This document shows positions 25,355 to 33,370 of a stretch of DNA of 41,413 nt, in pieces. The notes under the pieces were generated by a model that searched no databases, was not told the DNA's origin, and saw only the letters and a program-made list of their open reading frames with translations. This DNA is from Clostridia bacterium. GTDB taxonomy: Bacteria; Bacillota; Clostridia; Oscillospirales; CAG-272. The stretch covers positions 1 through 41,413 of the forward strand of contig JAFSRI010000056.1 of assembly GCA_017446155.1 (NCBI GenBank). Direction: 5' to 3'. The first letter of the stretch is position 1. Each line of letters starts with the position of its first letter. A program made the translations under genes and the position numbers.

Positions 25355-26821
25355 ATGAAAAAATCATGGCTTAACTTTATTTGCATTCTTCTCTGCGTTT
25401 TAATTCCGTTTATCGCGGTAATATCCGCCGGTTTTCTCATTCCACCGCAGTTTGACCGCACGTTTCTCGGCGAGCTTAAAGACAAGGTCGCACGGCTTTA
25501 TTCAATAAACGAACCGAAAATCGTCGTCATCGGCGGCAGCAGCGTTCCGTTCGGGATAAGCTCCTCACTTATGGAAGAAGCCCTCGGTATGCCTGTCGTC
25601 AATTTCGGCCTTTACGCTACGCTCGGCACAAAAATGATGCTGGACCTCAGCCGCGGAGCAATAAAAAAAGGCGACGTTATCATAATAGCGCCCGAAACAG
25701 ACCCTCAGACATATTCGCTGTTTTTCAGCGCGGAATCGGCGTGGCAGGCGTGCGACAGCGATTTTTCGATGCTGACTAAAATGTCGGGCAAAGATTTTTC
25801 GTCGATGCTCGGCGGATTTTGGAAATTCACCGCGCAAAAGATCAAATACGCTTTGTCAGGCGAGCATCTCGACCCGTCAGGCGTATATAACCACAGCTCG
25901 TTTAACGAATACGGCGACATTTCCTATCCGCGCCCGTACAACGTAATGACGCTCGGCTACGAGCCGAACTCAAAGATACGCTTTTCTCCCGACATAATAA
26001 GCGATGATTTCATCGCATACGTCAACGACTATATTAAATTCGCCGAAAAGCGCGGCGCCGTCGTATATTTCTCGTTCTCACCGACAAACGAGGACGCGAT
26101 AGACGAGAACACCACGCTCGAATCGCTTGGCGAGTTTTCAGCGTTCATCGACGAAAAATTTGCGTCAAAACGTATAAGCGACCCCAACAGCTATATTTAT
26201 CAGAGCGGATATTTTTACGACAGCAACTTCCATTTAAACGACGCGGGCGTGATACTTCACACGGCGACATTGTCCGCCGACATAGCGGCGGCGCTCGGCA
26301 AAAAATTGCTTGTGGAATTTGACATTCCGAAAGCTCCCGAAAAACCCGACGAGCCGATAACGCCGCAAAAAGAATACGATGAAAACGAGAAATTCTTCTC
26401 GCTTACGCCCGTCGTCGTAAACGGAAAAACCGTAGGATACACGATATCCGGGCTTAGCGAGGAAGGCAAAACTCAATCGGCGCTGACAACGCCCGTTGTT
26501 TACAACAAGCTGCCCGTTATCTCGATTTCGGAAAACGCCTTTTCACAAAGTGAAACGTTACGCGAACTGACGATAGAAAAATCCGTAACGCAAATATCAA
26601 ACGGAGCGTTTGCCGGTGCGAAAAACCTTGTGAAGATACACATTCTTCAGCCCGATCCTGAATTTTTGCAAGTTGACTGCTTCGTTATTGAGCCGACCGA
26701 CGGTCTTTGCCGCGGTATGAACCCCGCAGCAAGATTTTACGTTCCAAAAGAAGCCTTGGGTGACTATATGTCGGGCTATTTTTGGGCAAAATACAGCGAT
26801 TATCTGGCAGCAGATAACTGA
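25355..26821 (+). CDS. SGNH-like acyltransferase with C-terminal BspA/LRR repeats
   Basis: A 488-aa protein anchored by an N-terminal membrane segment (residues about 8-30). The SGNH-like domain follows: block I Ser62 in VVIGGSSVPFG, a VNFGLYATLG segment, and Asp289/His293 in YDSNFHLNDAG, as in AlgJ/DltD-related proteins. A Pro-rich linker (about 325-345) leads to LRR-type repeats (about 350-488; LPVISISENAFSQSETLREL, then VTQISNGAFAGAKNLVKI). The start is ATG 25355, 8 nt after AGGAGG; the in-frame GTG at 25346 overlaps the ribosome site itself. Last gene of the locus, probably the extracellular acyl acceptor/donor partner of the MBOAT protein. Domain order is the reverse of the lipoprotein at 21749. 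Confidence 0.82.
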   Translation: MKKSWLNFICILLCVLIPFIAVISAGFLIPPQFDRTFLGELKDKVARLYSINEPKIVVIGGSSVPFGISSSLMEEALGMPVVNFGLYATLGTKMMLDLSRGAIKKGDVIIIAPETDPQTYSLFFSAESAWQACDSDFSMLTKMSGKDFSSMLGGFWKFTAQKIKYALSGEHLDPSGVYNHSSFNEYGDISYPRPYNVMTLGYEPNSKIRFSPDIISDDFIAYVNDYIKFAEKRGAVVYFSFSPTNEDAIDENTTLESLGEFSAFIDEKFASKRISDPNSYIYQSGYFYDSNFHLNDAGVILHTATLSADIAAALGKKLLVEFDIPKAPEKPDEPITPQKEYDENEKFFSLTPVVVNGKTVGYTISGLSEEGKTQSALTTPVVYNKLPVISISENAFSQSETLRELTIEKSVTQISNGAFAGAKNLVKIHILQPDPEFLQVDCFVIEPTDGLCRGMNPAARFYVPKEALGDYMSGYFWAKYSDYLAADN

Positions 26822-26827
26822 AATAAT

Positions 26828-26853
26828 AAAAAAGAGCCGAAAGGCTCTTTTTT
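26828..26853 (+). terminator. Terminator of the O-acylation locus
   Basis: Stem aaaaagagcc (26829-26838), loop gaaa, ggctcttttt (26843-26852). A standard intrinsic terminator directly after the last stop. Confidence 0.9.
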
Positions 26854-26872
26854 GATTATTTACATTTTTTCC

Positions 26873-26901
26873 TTGACAAAAAAACTAACGAATGGTATCA
26901 T
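26873..26901 (+). promoter_or_regulatory. Promoter of the rod-shaped small RNA
   Basis: TTGACA (26873-26878), 17-bp spacer, TATCAT (26896-26901). The predicted start, 26908, is exactly the first base of the closing stem of the RNA described next. Confidence 0.8.
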
Positions 26902-26907
26902 ATACTT

Positions 26908-27095
26908 GCGACGTAAACTGAATATTCAACATTTTCTGCATAAAAGTCGGAACAGTGTACATTTTTATTTATGATAAAAATGTATGCTCCCTTTTTGTAC
27001 ACCTTTTCGCTTTGTGCGGATAATGTTATGAACTGTTTGCGTCGCGGCTTGGAGCTACGTTTTTTGTGCGTTGGCTTCGGCCGGCGCACTTTTTA
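26908..27095 (+). ncRNA. Structured small RNA, 6S RNA-like rod
   Basis: A promoter, a foldable 188-nt unit and a strong terminator, with no plausible reading frame. Nested pairing seen by eye: closing stem 26908-26918 (gcgacgtaaac) with 27035-27045 (gtttgcgtcgc, one G-U); aacatt (26928-26933) with aatgtt (27022-27027); tctgcataaaag (26935-26946) with ctttgtgcgga (27010-27020), including G-U pairs and one bulge; gtgtac (26955-26960) with gtacac (26997-27002); and an apical hairpin acatttttat / ataaaaatgt (26959-26982). Internal loops interrupt the rod. Size, single long rod and internal bubble fit 6S RNA (SsrS), which binds sigma-A RNA polymerase, but I cannot align it to known members. A leader of the downstream gene is the alternative. 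Confidence 0.6.
27066..27095 (+). terminator. Terminator of the small RNA
   Basis: 10-bp stem gtgcgttggc (27066-27075) / gccggcgcac (27080-27089) closed by a stable TTCG loop and followed by TTTTTATTTT. It lies 33 bp before the start codon of the next gene. Confidence 0.9.
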
Positions 27096-27127
27096 TTTTA
27101 TAAAATATTTTTGAAGGGATAAAGATA

Positions 27128-27655
27128 ATGAAATATTTAGAAGCAATTGAAATATTGGGTTTAGCGGTAAATGTAGTAGCCATAATTGTTTGTCCTATTA
27201 TAGCGCACAATAAAGGCAGAAGTGCTGTGGGATGGTTTTTCGGAGGTTTGTTTTTGAGTGGAATAGGGATAATAATCGTTGCTTGTTTGTCAAATAAAAA
27301 TGTTTCAATACCACGTTTCAACAACGCTTCGTCATATGGTTACAATTCGAACAATTCATCAGGCGGAACAAGTTACCTGCCTATTTCAAACGGTGCGGAA
27401 CAAACAGCGAAAGATTACATACAACATAATAATTTTGTAAGATCCGCATTTTCGGAAAAAATGGGGCAAAAGCAAATTCTTGCAATAAAAGCAACCTATT
27501 GTTCTCCGGATACATCACAAGACCAATTGTCGTATTTATTTACTGTCAGAGGAAAAGTGAGTGCTCTTGGAGAAGATGAACGTTATTTCCGCGCAATTGT
27601 TACCGTTAATAAATCAAGCGGATTTTGCGGTTTGCAAAGCTTTTCTATTTCATAA
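27128..27655 (+). CDS. Small membrane protein with GRSAxGWF domain, unknown function
   Basis: A 175-aa protein. Two membrane segments: residues about 9-27 and 35-57 (GRSAVGWFFGGLFLSGIGII), the second a widespread bacterial membrane motif of unknown role. Residues about 58-90 are a Ser/Asn-rich linker, then a soluble domain (about 92-175, QTAKDYIQHNNFVRSAFS ... YLFTVRGKVSALGEDERYFRA). AAGGGAT precedes the ATG by 7-8 nt. It follows the small RNA terminator by 33 bp; no independent promoter is obvious, so it is transcribed either by read-through or from a weak promoter inside the RNA region. Confidence 0.7.
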   Translation: MKYLEAIEILGLAVNVVAIIVCPIIAHNKGRSAVGWFFGGLFLSGIGIIIVACLSNKNVSIPRFNNASSYGYNSNNSSGGTSYLPISNGAEQTAKDYIQHNNFVRSAFSEKMGQKQILAIKATYCSPDTSQDQLSYLFTVRGKVSALGEDERYFRAIVTVNKSSGFCGLQSFSIS

Positions 27656-27677
27656 AACCTACGTGTTTACACAACAC

Positions 27678-27703
27678 AACGCGCCCCGAGGGGCGCGTTT
27701 TTC
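27678..27703 (+). terminator. GC-rich terminator between convergent genes
   Basis: acgcgcccc (27679-27687) / ggggcgcgt (27690-27698), followed by TTTTTC on the plus strand. It lies between the convergent membrane protein and serine dehydratase genes and may act weakly in the other direction too. Confidence 0.85.
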
Positions 27704-27713
27704 ATATTCCGTC

Positions 27714-28925
27714 TTATTTTTTCTTTTTTTTGTTGTAAGTTTTTGCAAGGCCGCCCTCGGACGTTTCACGGTAGCAAGAGGAAAGGTCTTTGCCGGTTTG
27801 ATACATCGTGTCAACAACGCTGTCGAAAGAAATTCGGCGGGTAGAAGCAAGGAAGCTGGCAAGGTTGCAGGCGTTGATTGCGCGCATGGCGCAAACTGCG
27901 CCGCGCTCGATGCACGGTATCTGCACAAGGCCGCCAATCGGATCGCAGGTAAGTCCTAGATGATGCTCCATTGCAACCTCCGCGGCATATTCTATCTGGT
28001 CGGTGCCCATTTCATACAACTCGCAAAGCGCCGCCGCCGTCATAGAACACGCGGTACCCATCTCAGCTTGACAGCCGCACTCCGCGCCGCTGATCGAAGC
28101 GTTTTGTTTTACGATACATCCGATAAGTCCGCCGACGGCAAGCGCGTCGATTATTTTTTCATCCGAAAAACCTTTTTTCTCCTGCATATATTTCAGCGCC
28201 GCGGGAAGCACACTGCATGCGCCGCAGGTGGGAGCGGTGACGACCGTTCCGCATGAGGCGTTCTGTTCTCCTACGGCAAATGCATAGGCGCAGACGAGCC
28301 GGTTTTGCATTGTGGCTTCGCTTTCGTCGATGTGGCGCTGCTCAAAAAGATACTGCGCCTTTCTTTCAACTTTCAGCCCCCCTTCAAGTTCGCCTTTTGT
28401 CGAAAGTCCCTCGGCTATCGATTTTTTCATCGTTTCCCAAGCGGTCGCAAGATATTCTTTTATATCTTCGCTTTCATATTTATACACATAGTCGCGCAAT
28501 CGCAGATTGTTTTCGCGGCAATATTCGGCAATCGAGGTAAAATTGTTTTCGGGGTAAATTTCAGGCGGGGTGACATCAGGACGCCCCTCAACCGATATTT
28601 CTCCTCCGCCGATGCTCTTCACGCGCAAAAAAGCGGTTTTTTCACCGTTTTTATATCCTACAAAATCAAGCGTGTTTACGTGCGGAACGTTTGTTGTTTC
28701 CACGTCGAAAAAAATCTCGGTTTCAACCTCTCCAAGCGTTTCTCTTATGGCTCGATCGGTGTGATGTCCCTTGCCCGTTTTCGCCAAAGAGCCGTAAAGC
28801 GTGACAACAACTTTATCCACGTCCGGATTTTCACCGATAAACAATTTAGCCGCGCGCTCCGGACCCATTGTATGAGAACTCGACGGACCTTTTCCCGTTT
28901 TATATATTTCTTTTATGGATTTCAT
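27714..28925 (-). CDS. sdaA: L-serine dehydratase (iron-sulfur, single chain)
   Basis: A 403-aa protein converting L-serine to pyruvate and ammonia with a [4Fe-4S] cluster. The N-terminal domain has GPSSSHTMGP. The catalytic domain has SCGTVVTAPTCGACS, Cys285 in ECGCQAEMGTACS, Cys327 in LTCDPIGG and Cys338 in QIPC. The spacing of these three cysteines (42 and 11 residues) equals that of the cluster ligands reported for the Legionella enzyme. The N-terminal half is shorter than in the about 455-aa E. coli enzymes. GGAGG precedes ATG 28925, with a good promoter behind it. Cytoplasmic; monocistronic. Confidence 0.93.
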   Translation of the reverse strand: MKSIKEIYKTGKGPSSSHTMGPERAAKLFIGENPDVDKVVVTLYGSLAKTGKGHHTDRAIRETLGEVETEIFFDVETTNVPHVNTLDFVGYKNGEKTAFLRVKSIGGGEISVEGRPDVTPPEIYPENNFTSIAEYCRENNLRLRDYVYKYESEDIKEYLATAWETMKKSIAEGLSTKGELEGGLKVERKAQYLFEQRHIDESEATMQNRLVCAYAFAVGEQNASCGTVVTAPTCGACSVLPAALKYMQEKKGFSDEKIIDALAVGGLIGCIVKQNASISGAECGCQAEMGTACSMTAAALCELYEMGTDQIEYAAEVAMEHHLGLTCDPIGGLVQIPCIERGAVCAMRAINACNLASFLASTRRISFDSVVDTMYQTGKDLSSCYRETSEGGLAKTYNKKKKK

Positions 28926-28958
28926 TTTTTATTTCCTCCGCGATATGCGTCTTAACGT

Positions 28959-28987
28959 ATTATATCACGTTTTTTTATTTTATGCAA
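28959..28987 (-). promoter_or_regulatory. Promoter of the serine dehydratase gene
   Basis: On the minus strand, TTGCAT (28987-28982), 17-bp spacer, TATAAT (28964-28959, perfect -10). It is divergent from the promoter at 29006-29034, with the two -35 boxes only 18 bp apart. Confidence 0.75.
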
Positions 28988-29005
28988 TCCGTTTTTTCGC
29001 TCCCC

Positions 29006-29034
29006 TTGACTAAATAAAAATAAAGTGTTAAAAT
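29006..29034 (+). promoter_or_regulatory. Promoter of the YerC-like regulator and fucosidase genes
   Basis: TTGACT (29006-29011), 17-bp spacer, TAAAAT (29029-29034). The start is predicted near 29041, about 24 nt before ATG 29065, with AAAGGGG as ribosome site. Confidence 0.75.
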
Positions 29035-29064
29035 GATAAAGTAAAAACGAAAGGGGCGACATAT

Positions 29065-29358
29065 ATGGATAAACTCCGAACAAAAGAAAACGACGAGCTT
29101 TTCCGCGCGATTTTAAAGCTGAAAAACATCGACGAATGCTATGATTTTTTTGAAGACCTCTGCACAATAACCGAAATTCTTTCAATGTCCCAGCGGCTTA
29201 CGGTTGCAAAACTGCTTTCAGAAAAGAAAAGCTACGTTGAAATATCAAATGAAACGGGCGCGAGCGCGGCGACAATAAGCCGTGTGGCGAAGTGTTTAAG
29301 TTACGGAAAGGACGGTTACAGACTGATTCTTGACAGGTTGGAGGAGGACGTAAAATGA
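29065..29358 (+). CDS. TrpR/YerC-family transcriptional regulator
   Basis: A 97-aa all-helical protein of the YerC/YecD subgroup of the TrpR-like superfamily. The helix-turn-helix is in the C-terminal half, with MSQRLTVAKLLSEKKSYVEI and then NETGASAATISRVAKCLSYG, the typical signature with recognition helix ATISRVAKCL. Length matches the family (about 95-105). Its stop overlaps the GH29 start by 4 bp (ATGA), so the two are co-translated. The ligand and targets of this subgroup are not established. Confidence 0.9.
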   Translation: MDKLRTKENDELFRAILKLKNIDECYDFFEDLCTITEILSMSQRLTVAKLLSEKKSYVEISNETGASAATISRVAKCLSYGKDGYRLILDRLEEDVK

Positions 29359-30437
29359 GCAACGAAAAAACAACCGCGCAAGCACAGCACGCGCTTATTA
29401 TGGGCGGCAAATTCGTGGGGGAGTTTCCGAAAACGACGCACCCGGAGGCACAATGGTTTTATCATCCGGTGACGCTGGGGCTGTTTATACATTGGGGAAT
29501 CAGCGCCGCTGGGGATGATCTTGATATATCGTGGAGCATGATGGATAATCCCGCAAGATACGGCAGAAACGGGATGACAACGCCGAGAAAATATTGGCAG
29601 CTCGCCGAAAAATTCAACCCGCAGAATTACAACCCCGAAAAGTGGCTGACCGCTGCAAAAGACGCCGGCTTTACATATGCCGTGCTCACAACACGCCATC
29701 ACGACGGTTTCTCGCTTTGGCCGTCGGATGTTAGCGACTTTTCGACAAAAAACTACATGGGCGGACGCGACCTTGTTCAAGAGTACGTTGACGCATGCCG
29801 CAAAGTCGGGCTGAAAGTCGGGTTCTACTATTCCCCACCCGATTGGCGATTCAATCAAAAATATATGTCGTTCGCACAAGGCTCCCGCACAGAAAAATTC
29901 CCCGACAGAGCGCACAAAGATATTGACCACAACGAGATAGACGCTATTCCCGAAATGCCGGCAGAACACAAGGAAAAATACATCGCATATGTCAACGCTC
30001 AGGCAAGGGAGCTTCTCACGCGCTATGGCAGGATAGACCTGTTGTGGTTTGACGGCACAACAAACGACCTCGATCACACGATAACGATAGACGAGATACG
30101 TTCGCTTCAGCCGCATATCATTGTAAACGACAGGATGTGGGGCTTCGGCAACGGAGATTATTGCACAAAATACGAATGTTTTCTCCCCACCGAAAAACCG
30201 CCGTATGAGTATTGGGAAACGTGCCATTGCTGGCACGTCGGCGGCGGCTGGTCATATGTTAAGAACGCCGACAAATATCGCCCGCTGGAAGATACGCTTC
30301 ACAAATACGACGTTTGTAAAGAATTCGGCGGCAACCTGCTGCTTAACGTCGCCCCCGACGGCGACGGCAATCTTCCCGACGCATATTATGAAAAGGTTAA
30401 AGAATTCGGCTTGGCATTGAAACAAAAAAACAAATAA
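29355..30437 (+). CDS. GH29 alpha-L-fucosidase
   Basis: A 360-aa protein without signal peptide, so intracellular. GH29 barrel motifs in order: FIHWGISA, YAVLTTRHHDGFSLWPS (about residues 108-124), VGFYYSPPDW, and nucleophile Asp233 in DLLWFDGT; then GGNLLLNVAPDGDG near the C-terminus. It contains the catalytic domain only, without the C-terminal beta-sandwich of longer GH29 enzymes. It cleaves alpha-L-fucosyl residues in this family, though some GH29-like proteins act on other sugars. Translationally coupled to a TrpR/YerC-like regulator. Confidence 0.88.
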   Translation: MSNEKTTAQAQHALIMGGKFVGEFPKTTHPEAQWFYHPVTLGLFIHWGISAAGDDLDISWSMMDNPARYGRNGMTTPRKYWQLAEKFNPQNYNPEKWLTAAKDAGFTYAVLTTRHHDGFSLWPSDVSDFSTKNYMGGRDLVQEYVDACRKVGLKVGFYYSPPDWRFNQKYMSFAQGSRTEKFPDRAHKDIDHNEIDAIPEMPAEHKEKYIAYVNAQARELLTRYGRIDLLWFDGTTNDLDHTITIDEIRSLQPHIIVNDRMWGFGNGDYCTKYECFLPTEKPPYEYWETCHCWHVGGGWSYVKNADKYRPLEDTLHKYDVCKEFGGNLLLNVAPDGDGNLPDAYYEKVKEFGLALKQKNK

Positions 30438-30440
30438 ATT

Positions 30441-30481
30441 TTTTCGCATCCTCTTGATCAATTTGAGGATGCGATTTTTTA
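30441..30481 (+). terminator. Terminator after the GH29 gene
   Basis: Perfect 10-bp inverted repeat tcgcatcctc (30444-30453) / gaggatgcga (30465-30474), followed by six T. Confidence 0.9.
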
Positions 30482-30617
30482 AAGTTCTTTTGACGCAAAG
30501 AAAGTTCTTATATTTTTTATATTGGTTTTTTTATGCATAAATTCTCACTTATACTTTGGAAGTTATTTTGGGAATTTACAGAATTTGATCATATCATTAT
30601 ATCTTTATATAAAATTC

Positions 30618-30646
30618 TTGATTTATTAATAAATTTGGTGTAAACT
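30618..30646 (+). promoter_or_regulatory. Promoter of the lipid kinase and Gld-like operon
   Basis: TTGATT (30618-30623), 17-bp spacer, TAAACT (30641-30646). The remainder of 30482-30617 is AT-rich sequence in which nothing was recognised. Confidence 0.55.
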
Positions 30647-30698
30647 ATAAAGTGAGTTAAAATATAAGAAAGGACGTGAGTTTACGGAAAAGAATCTG

Positions 30699-31595
30699 TT
30701 GCTTATAGTAAACCCGAATTCAGGTGACGGTATCGCGCAAAATTGGGTATATGATATGATAGATATTCTTTCAAAGCGATATGAAACAATATCGGTATAT
30801 TTTTCAAAATCTCAGGGCGATATAATAAGATACGTTTCGGCAAACGCAAAAGGCTATGACGCCATCGTCTGCTGCGGCGGCGACGGCACGATGCATGAAA
30901 CGTTAAACGGTCTGCTCGCCTGCGGTGAAAAAATTCCCGTAGGATATATCCCTACCGGAACAACGAACGATTTTGCCGTTTCTCATGGTATTCCGCGAAA
31001 TATAAAGGCGGCTATAAACCTTTTGACAGACGCAACACCTCACGCATATGACGCGGGGATGTTCGCCGGAAATAAGGCGTTTACATACGTCGCCGCATTC
31101 GGAGCGTTCATCGACGTGACGTATAAAACTCCGCAACGTGACAAAGCGAATTTCGGGTATCTCGCCTATATTGCCGAAGGCGCCAAGCGCCTGCCGGATT
31201 TAAAGCCATATTCGCTTGTCGTGGAAACGGAAGATCGAACCGTTACGGGAGATTTCATAGTCGGAATGGTTACAAACACACGTTCCGTCGGCGGAATGGA
31301 TTTTCTCATGCCGGGGCAGACGAAAGAGATGCTCTCGGACGGGAAGCTGGATATTACGCTTGTAAGTTACCCGACGACAGGCCCTGAATTTCAGCAGACG
31401 GTAAAGGAGCTTACAACGGCCGGCATGCCGCAGAAATATGTGCTTCGTTTCAGTGCGGACATGGTGAAGTTCACATTCAAGGGCGAATGCCCCGAATGGA
31501 CGACTGACGGCGAGTTCGGCGGAAAACTAAGCGAAGTGGTAATCAAGGCGGTTCCCGGCGCCATCAATCTGCTTGAAGGCTCCGCGGCTCAATAA
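30699..31595 (+). CDS. Diacylglycerol/lipid kinase (YegS/DgkB family)
   Basis: A 298-aa cytoplasmic kinase as written. Motifs: LLIVNPNSGDG at the N-terminus, the nucleotide-binding CCGGDGTMHETLNGL, and GYIPTGTTNDFA. Members phosphorylate diacylglycerol or related lipids. Start is ambiguous: the listed TTG (30699) has no well-placed ribosome site, while AAGGA at 30670-30674 lies 9 nt before an in-frame ACG (30684). Starting there would give an N-terminus M-EKNLLLIVNPNSG, closer to the family's usual MKKxLLIVNP. No ATG, GTG or TTG lies between the two. 66 bp upstream of the ABC genes and apparently co-transcribed. Confidence 0.85.
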   Translation: MLIVNPNSGDGIAQNWVYDMIDILSKRYETISVYFSKSQGDIIRYVSANAKGYDAIVCCGGDGTMHETLNGLLACGEKIPVGYIPTGTTNDFAVSHGIPRNIKAAINLLTDATPHAYDAGMFAGNKAFTYVAAFGAFIDVTYKTPQRDKANFGYLAYIAEGAKRLPDLKPYSLVVETEDRTVTGDFIVGMVTNTRSVGGMDFLMPGQTKEMLSDGKLDITLVSYPTTGPEFQQTVKELTTAGMPQKYVLRFSADMVKFTFKGECPEWTTDGEFGGKLSEVVIKAVPGAINLLEGSAAQ

Positions 31596-31661
31596 TCGAA
31601 CATTATTCGGCGGCAAAAACCGCAAAAACATAAAAAAACATTACCTTCGGGGGAAATAAAA

Positions 31662-32642
31662 ATGATAAAGATCGAACATCTGACAAAAAAATACGGCGAC
31701 AGATACGCGATCCACGACGTCAACTTTGAAATAGGCGACGGCGAGATCGTGGGATTTCTCGGCCCGAACGGAGCCGGAAAAACGACGACAATGAGCATCC
31801 TCACGGGCTATCTTTCGTCAACGTCGGGCAAAGCCATGATCGATGGGCTGGATATTCTCGAACATCCGACAGCGGTAAAAAAGAAAATCGGTTATTTGCC
31901 CGAATTTCCGCCGCTGTATCTGGAAATGACGGTAAAAGAATATCTCAGTTTCATCTATGACCTTAAAAAATGCACGCTCAACAAGAAAGAACATCTTGCG
32001 GAAATATGCAAGGTTACAAAGATAGAAAACGAGTTTGACCGTCTTATCGGAAACCTTTCAAAAGGATACCGTCAAAGAGTAGGCATCGCCGGGGCACTTG
32101 TGGGTAACCCTCAGGTAGTGATTTTCGACGAGCCGACAAACGGTCTCGACCCAAAGCAGATAATTGACATAAGAAGTCTTATAAAAGAGCTCGGAAAAGA
32201 CCACACCGTTATTCTGAGCACCCACATTCTGTCGGAGGTAAAATCAATTTGCGACAGAATAATAATCATAAACGAGGGGCAGATTGTAGCTGATGTCAAA
32301 ACGGAAAACATCGAACAGGCGCTTCGCGGCAACAAAAAGCTCAGCGTTACGGTAGCGGGCCCCGCGCCGGCTGTGCTCGCCGCCATAAAGAAGATAAACG
32401 GCGTAACATATGCCGCGTGTTCGGTAAATTACAGCGACGGCTCGTCGGCGTTCATAGTTGAAAGCGTAAACGACGCTGACATAAGAAAGCCGCTTTTCTA
32501 TGCGATGGCACAGAACGGCTGGCCGATAACAAGCATGGAATATATGAGCGCAAACATTGAAGATGTGTTCATTTCCGTCGTCGATGAAACGGAAGAAGAG
32601 CTTTCAAAAGAAAGAATATCGGAAGGGAGAGATAACAAATGA
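31662..32642 (+). CDS. ABC transporter ATPase (GldA-like)
   Basis: A 326-aa protein with one nucleotide-binding domain: Walker A GPNGAGKTT, Q-loop replaced by YLPEFPPLY, signature NLSKGYRQRVG, Walker B VVIFDEPTNGLD and the H-switch STHIL. A C-terminal extension (about 220-326) follows, as in GldA/CcmA-type exporters. GGGGG lies before the ATG. It overlaps the permease start by 4 bp. Together with the next three genes it forms the conserved Gld-like set found in many Bacteroidetes and Firmicutes; the transported substrate is unknown. Confidence 0.92.
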   Translation: MIKIEHLTKKYGDRYAIHDVNFEIGDGEIVGFLGPNGAGKTTTMSILTGYLSSTSGKAMIDGLDILEHPTAVKKKIGYLPEFPPLYLEMTVKEYLSFIYDLKKCTLNKKEHLAEICKVTKIENEFDRLIGNLSKGYRQRVGIAGALVGNPQVVIFDEPTNGLDPKQIIDIRSLIKELGKDHTVILSTHILSEVKSICDRIIIINEGQIVADVKTENIEQALRGNKKLSVTVAGPAPAVLAAIKKINGVTYAACSVNYSDGSSAFIVESVNDADIRKPLFYAMAQNGWPITSMEYMSANIEDVFISVVDETEEELSKERISEGRDNK

Positions 32643-33349
32643 CAGCAATTTATAAACGTGAGATGCGTTCTTATTTCACCTCGCCCGTGGGATATATCTT
32701 CGTTGCGGTATTTCTTGCAGTAAGTGCGTTTCTGTTTATGCAGTTCACCGTTCAGGCGGGAGAAAGCAGCAGTTTTTCGGAATATTTTTCATACATTCTT
32801 TATGTTTTCATCGTTATAATACCCCTTATCACAATGAAATCGATAAGTGAAGAGCGCAAAATGCGCACAGAACAGCTTATTTTAACAAGTCCCGTTTCGC
32901 TGGCGGGTATAGTTGTCGCAAAGTTTCTCGCGGCATTCACGCTTTTCGGCGGAACGTTCGTTGTGGCGTCGATAATATACTATATTCCGCTTGCAAAATA
33001 CGGCACTCCCAACACAGCGCATTATATTTGCAGTGTTATCGCCATAATTTTGGCAGGTGCGGCATTCATCGCTATGGGCGTGTTCATCTCCTCTCTCACA
33101 GAAAACCAATTTGTCGCGGCGCTCGGAACAATAGCCGCAATAATACTGCTGTTGCTTATAAGCGTACTGAACAATTATATAAACAGCGAATTTATCCGCA
33201 CCATTCTTTCCGCAATATCTTTCTCGGCGCGTTATTCGGGTTTCGCCGCGGGTGTGTTCGATTATTCGGCTGTCGTCTACTTTTCGTCGCTCACGGCGCT
33301 CTTCCTTTTCCTTACGGTGAGAGTTTTCGAGAAACGCCGTTGGGCTTGA
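32639..33349 (+). CDS. ABC-2 type permease (GldF-like)
   Basis: A 236-aa membrane protein with six predicted helices. The N-terminus MTAIYKREMRSYFTSPVGYIF and the early ITMKSISEERKMRTEQLILTSPVS loop are characteristic of the GldF/ABC-2 permease family. It partners the ATPase at 31662 (4-bp overlap). Confidence 0.92.
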   Translation: MTAIYKREMRSYFTSPVGYIFVAVFLAVSAFLFMQFTVQAGESSSFSEYFSYILYVFIVIIPLITMKSISEERKMRTEQLILTSPVSLAGIVVAKFLAAFTLFGGTFVVASIIYYIPLAKYGTPNTAHYICSVIAIILAGAAFIAMGVFISSLTENQFVAALGTIAAIILLLLISVLNNYINSEFIRTILSAISFSARYSGFAAGVFDYSAVVYFSSLTALFLFLTVRVFEKRRWA

Positions 33350-33370
33350 CGTGAAAAGGAGGATATAAAC

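Noticed and set aside
26898..27324. Minus-strand frames over the small RNA and its downstream gene
   Set aside because: They span the RNA structure, its terminator and a better-supported plus-strand gene; no ribosome site.
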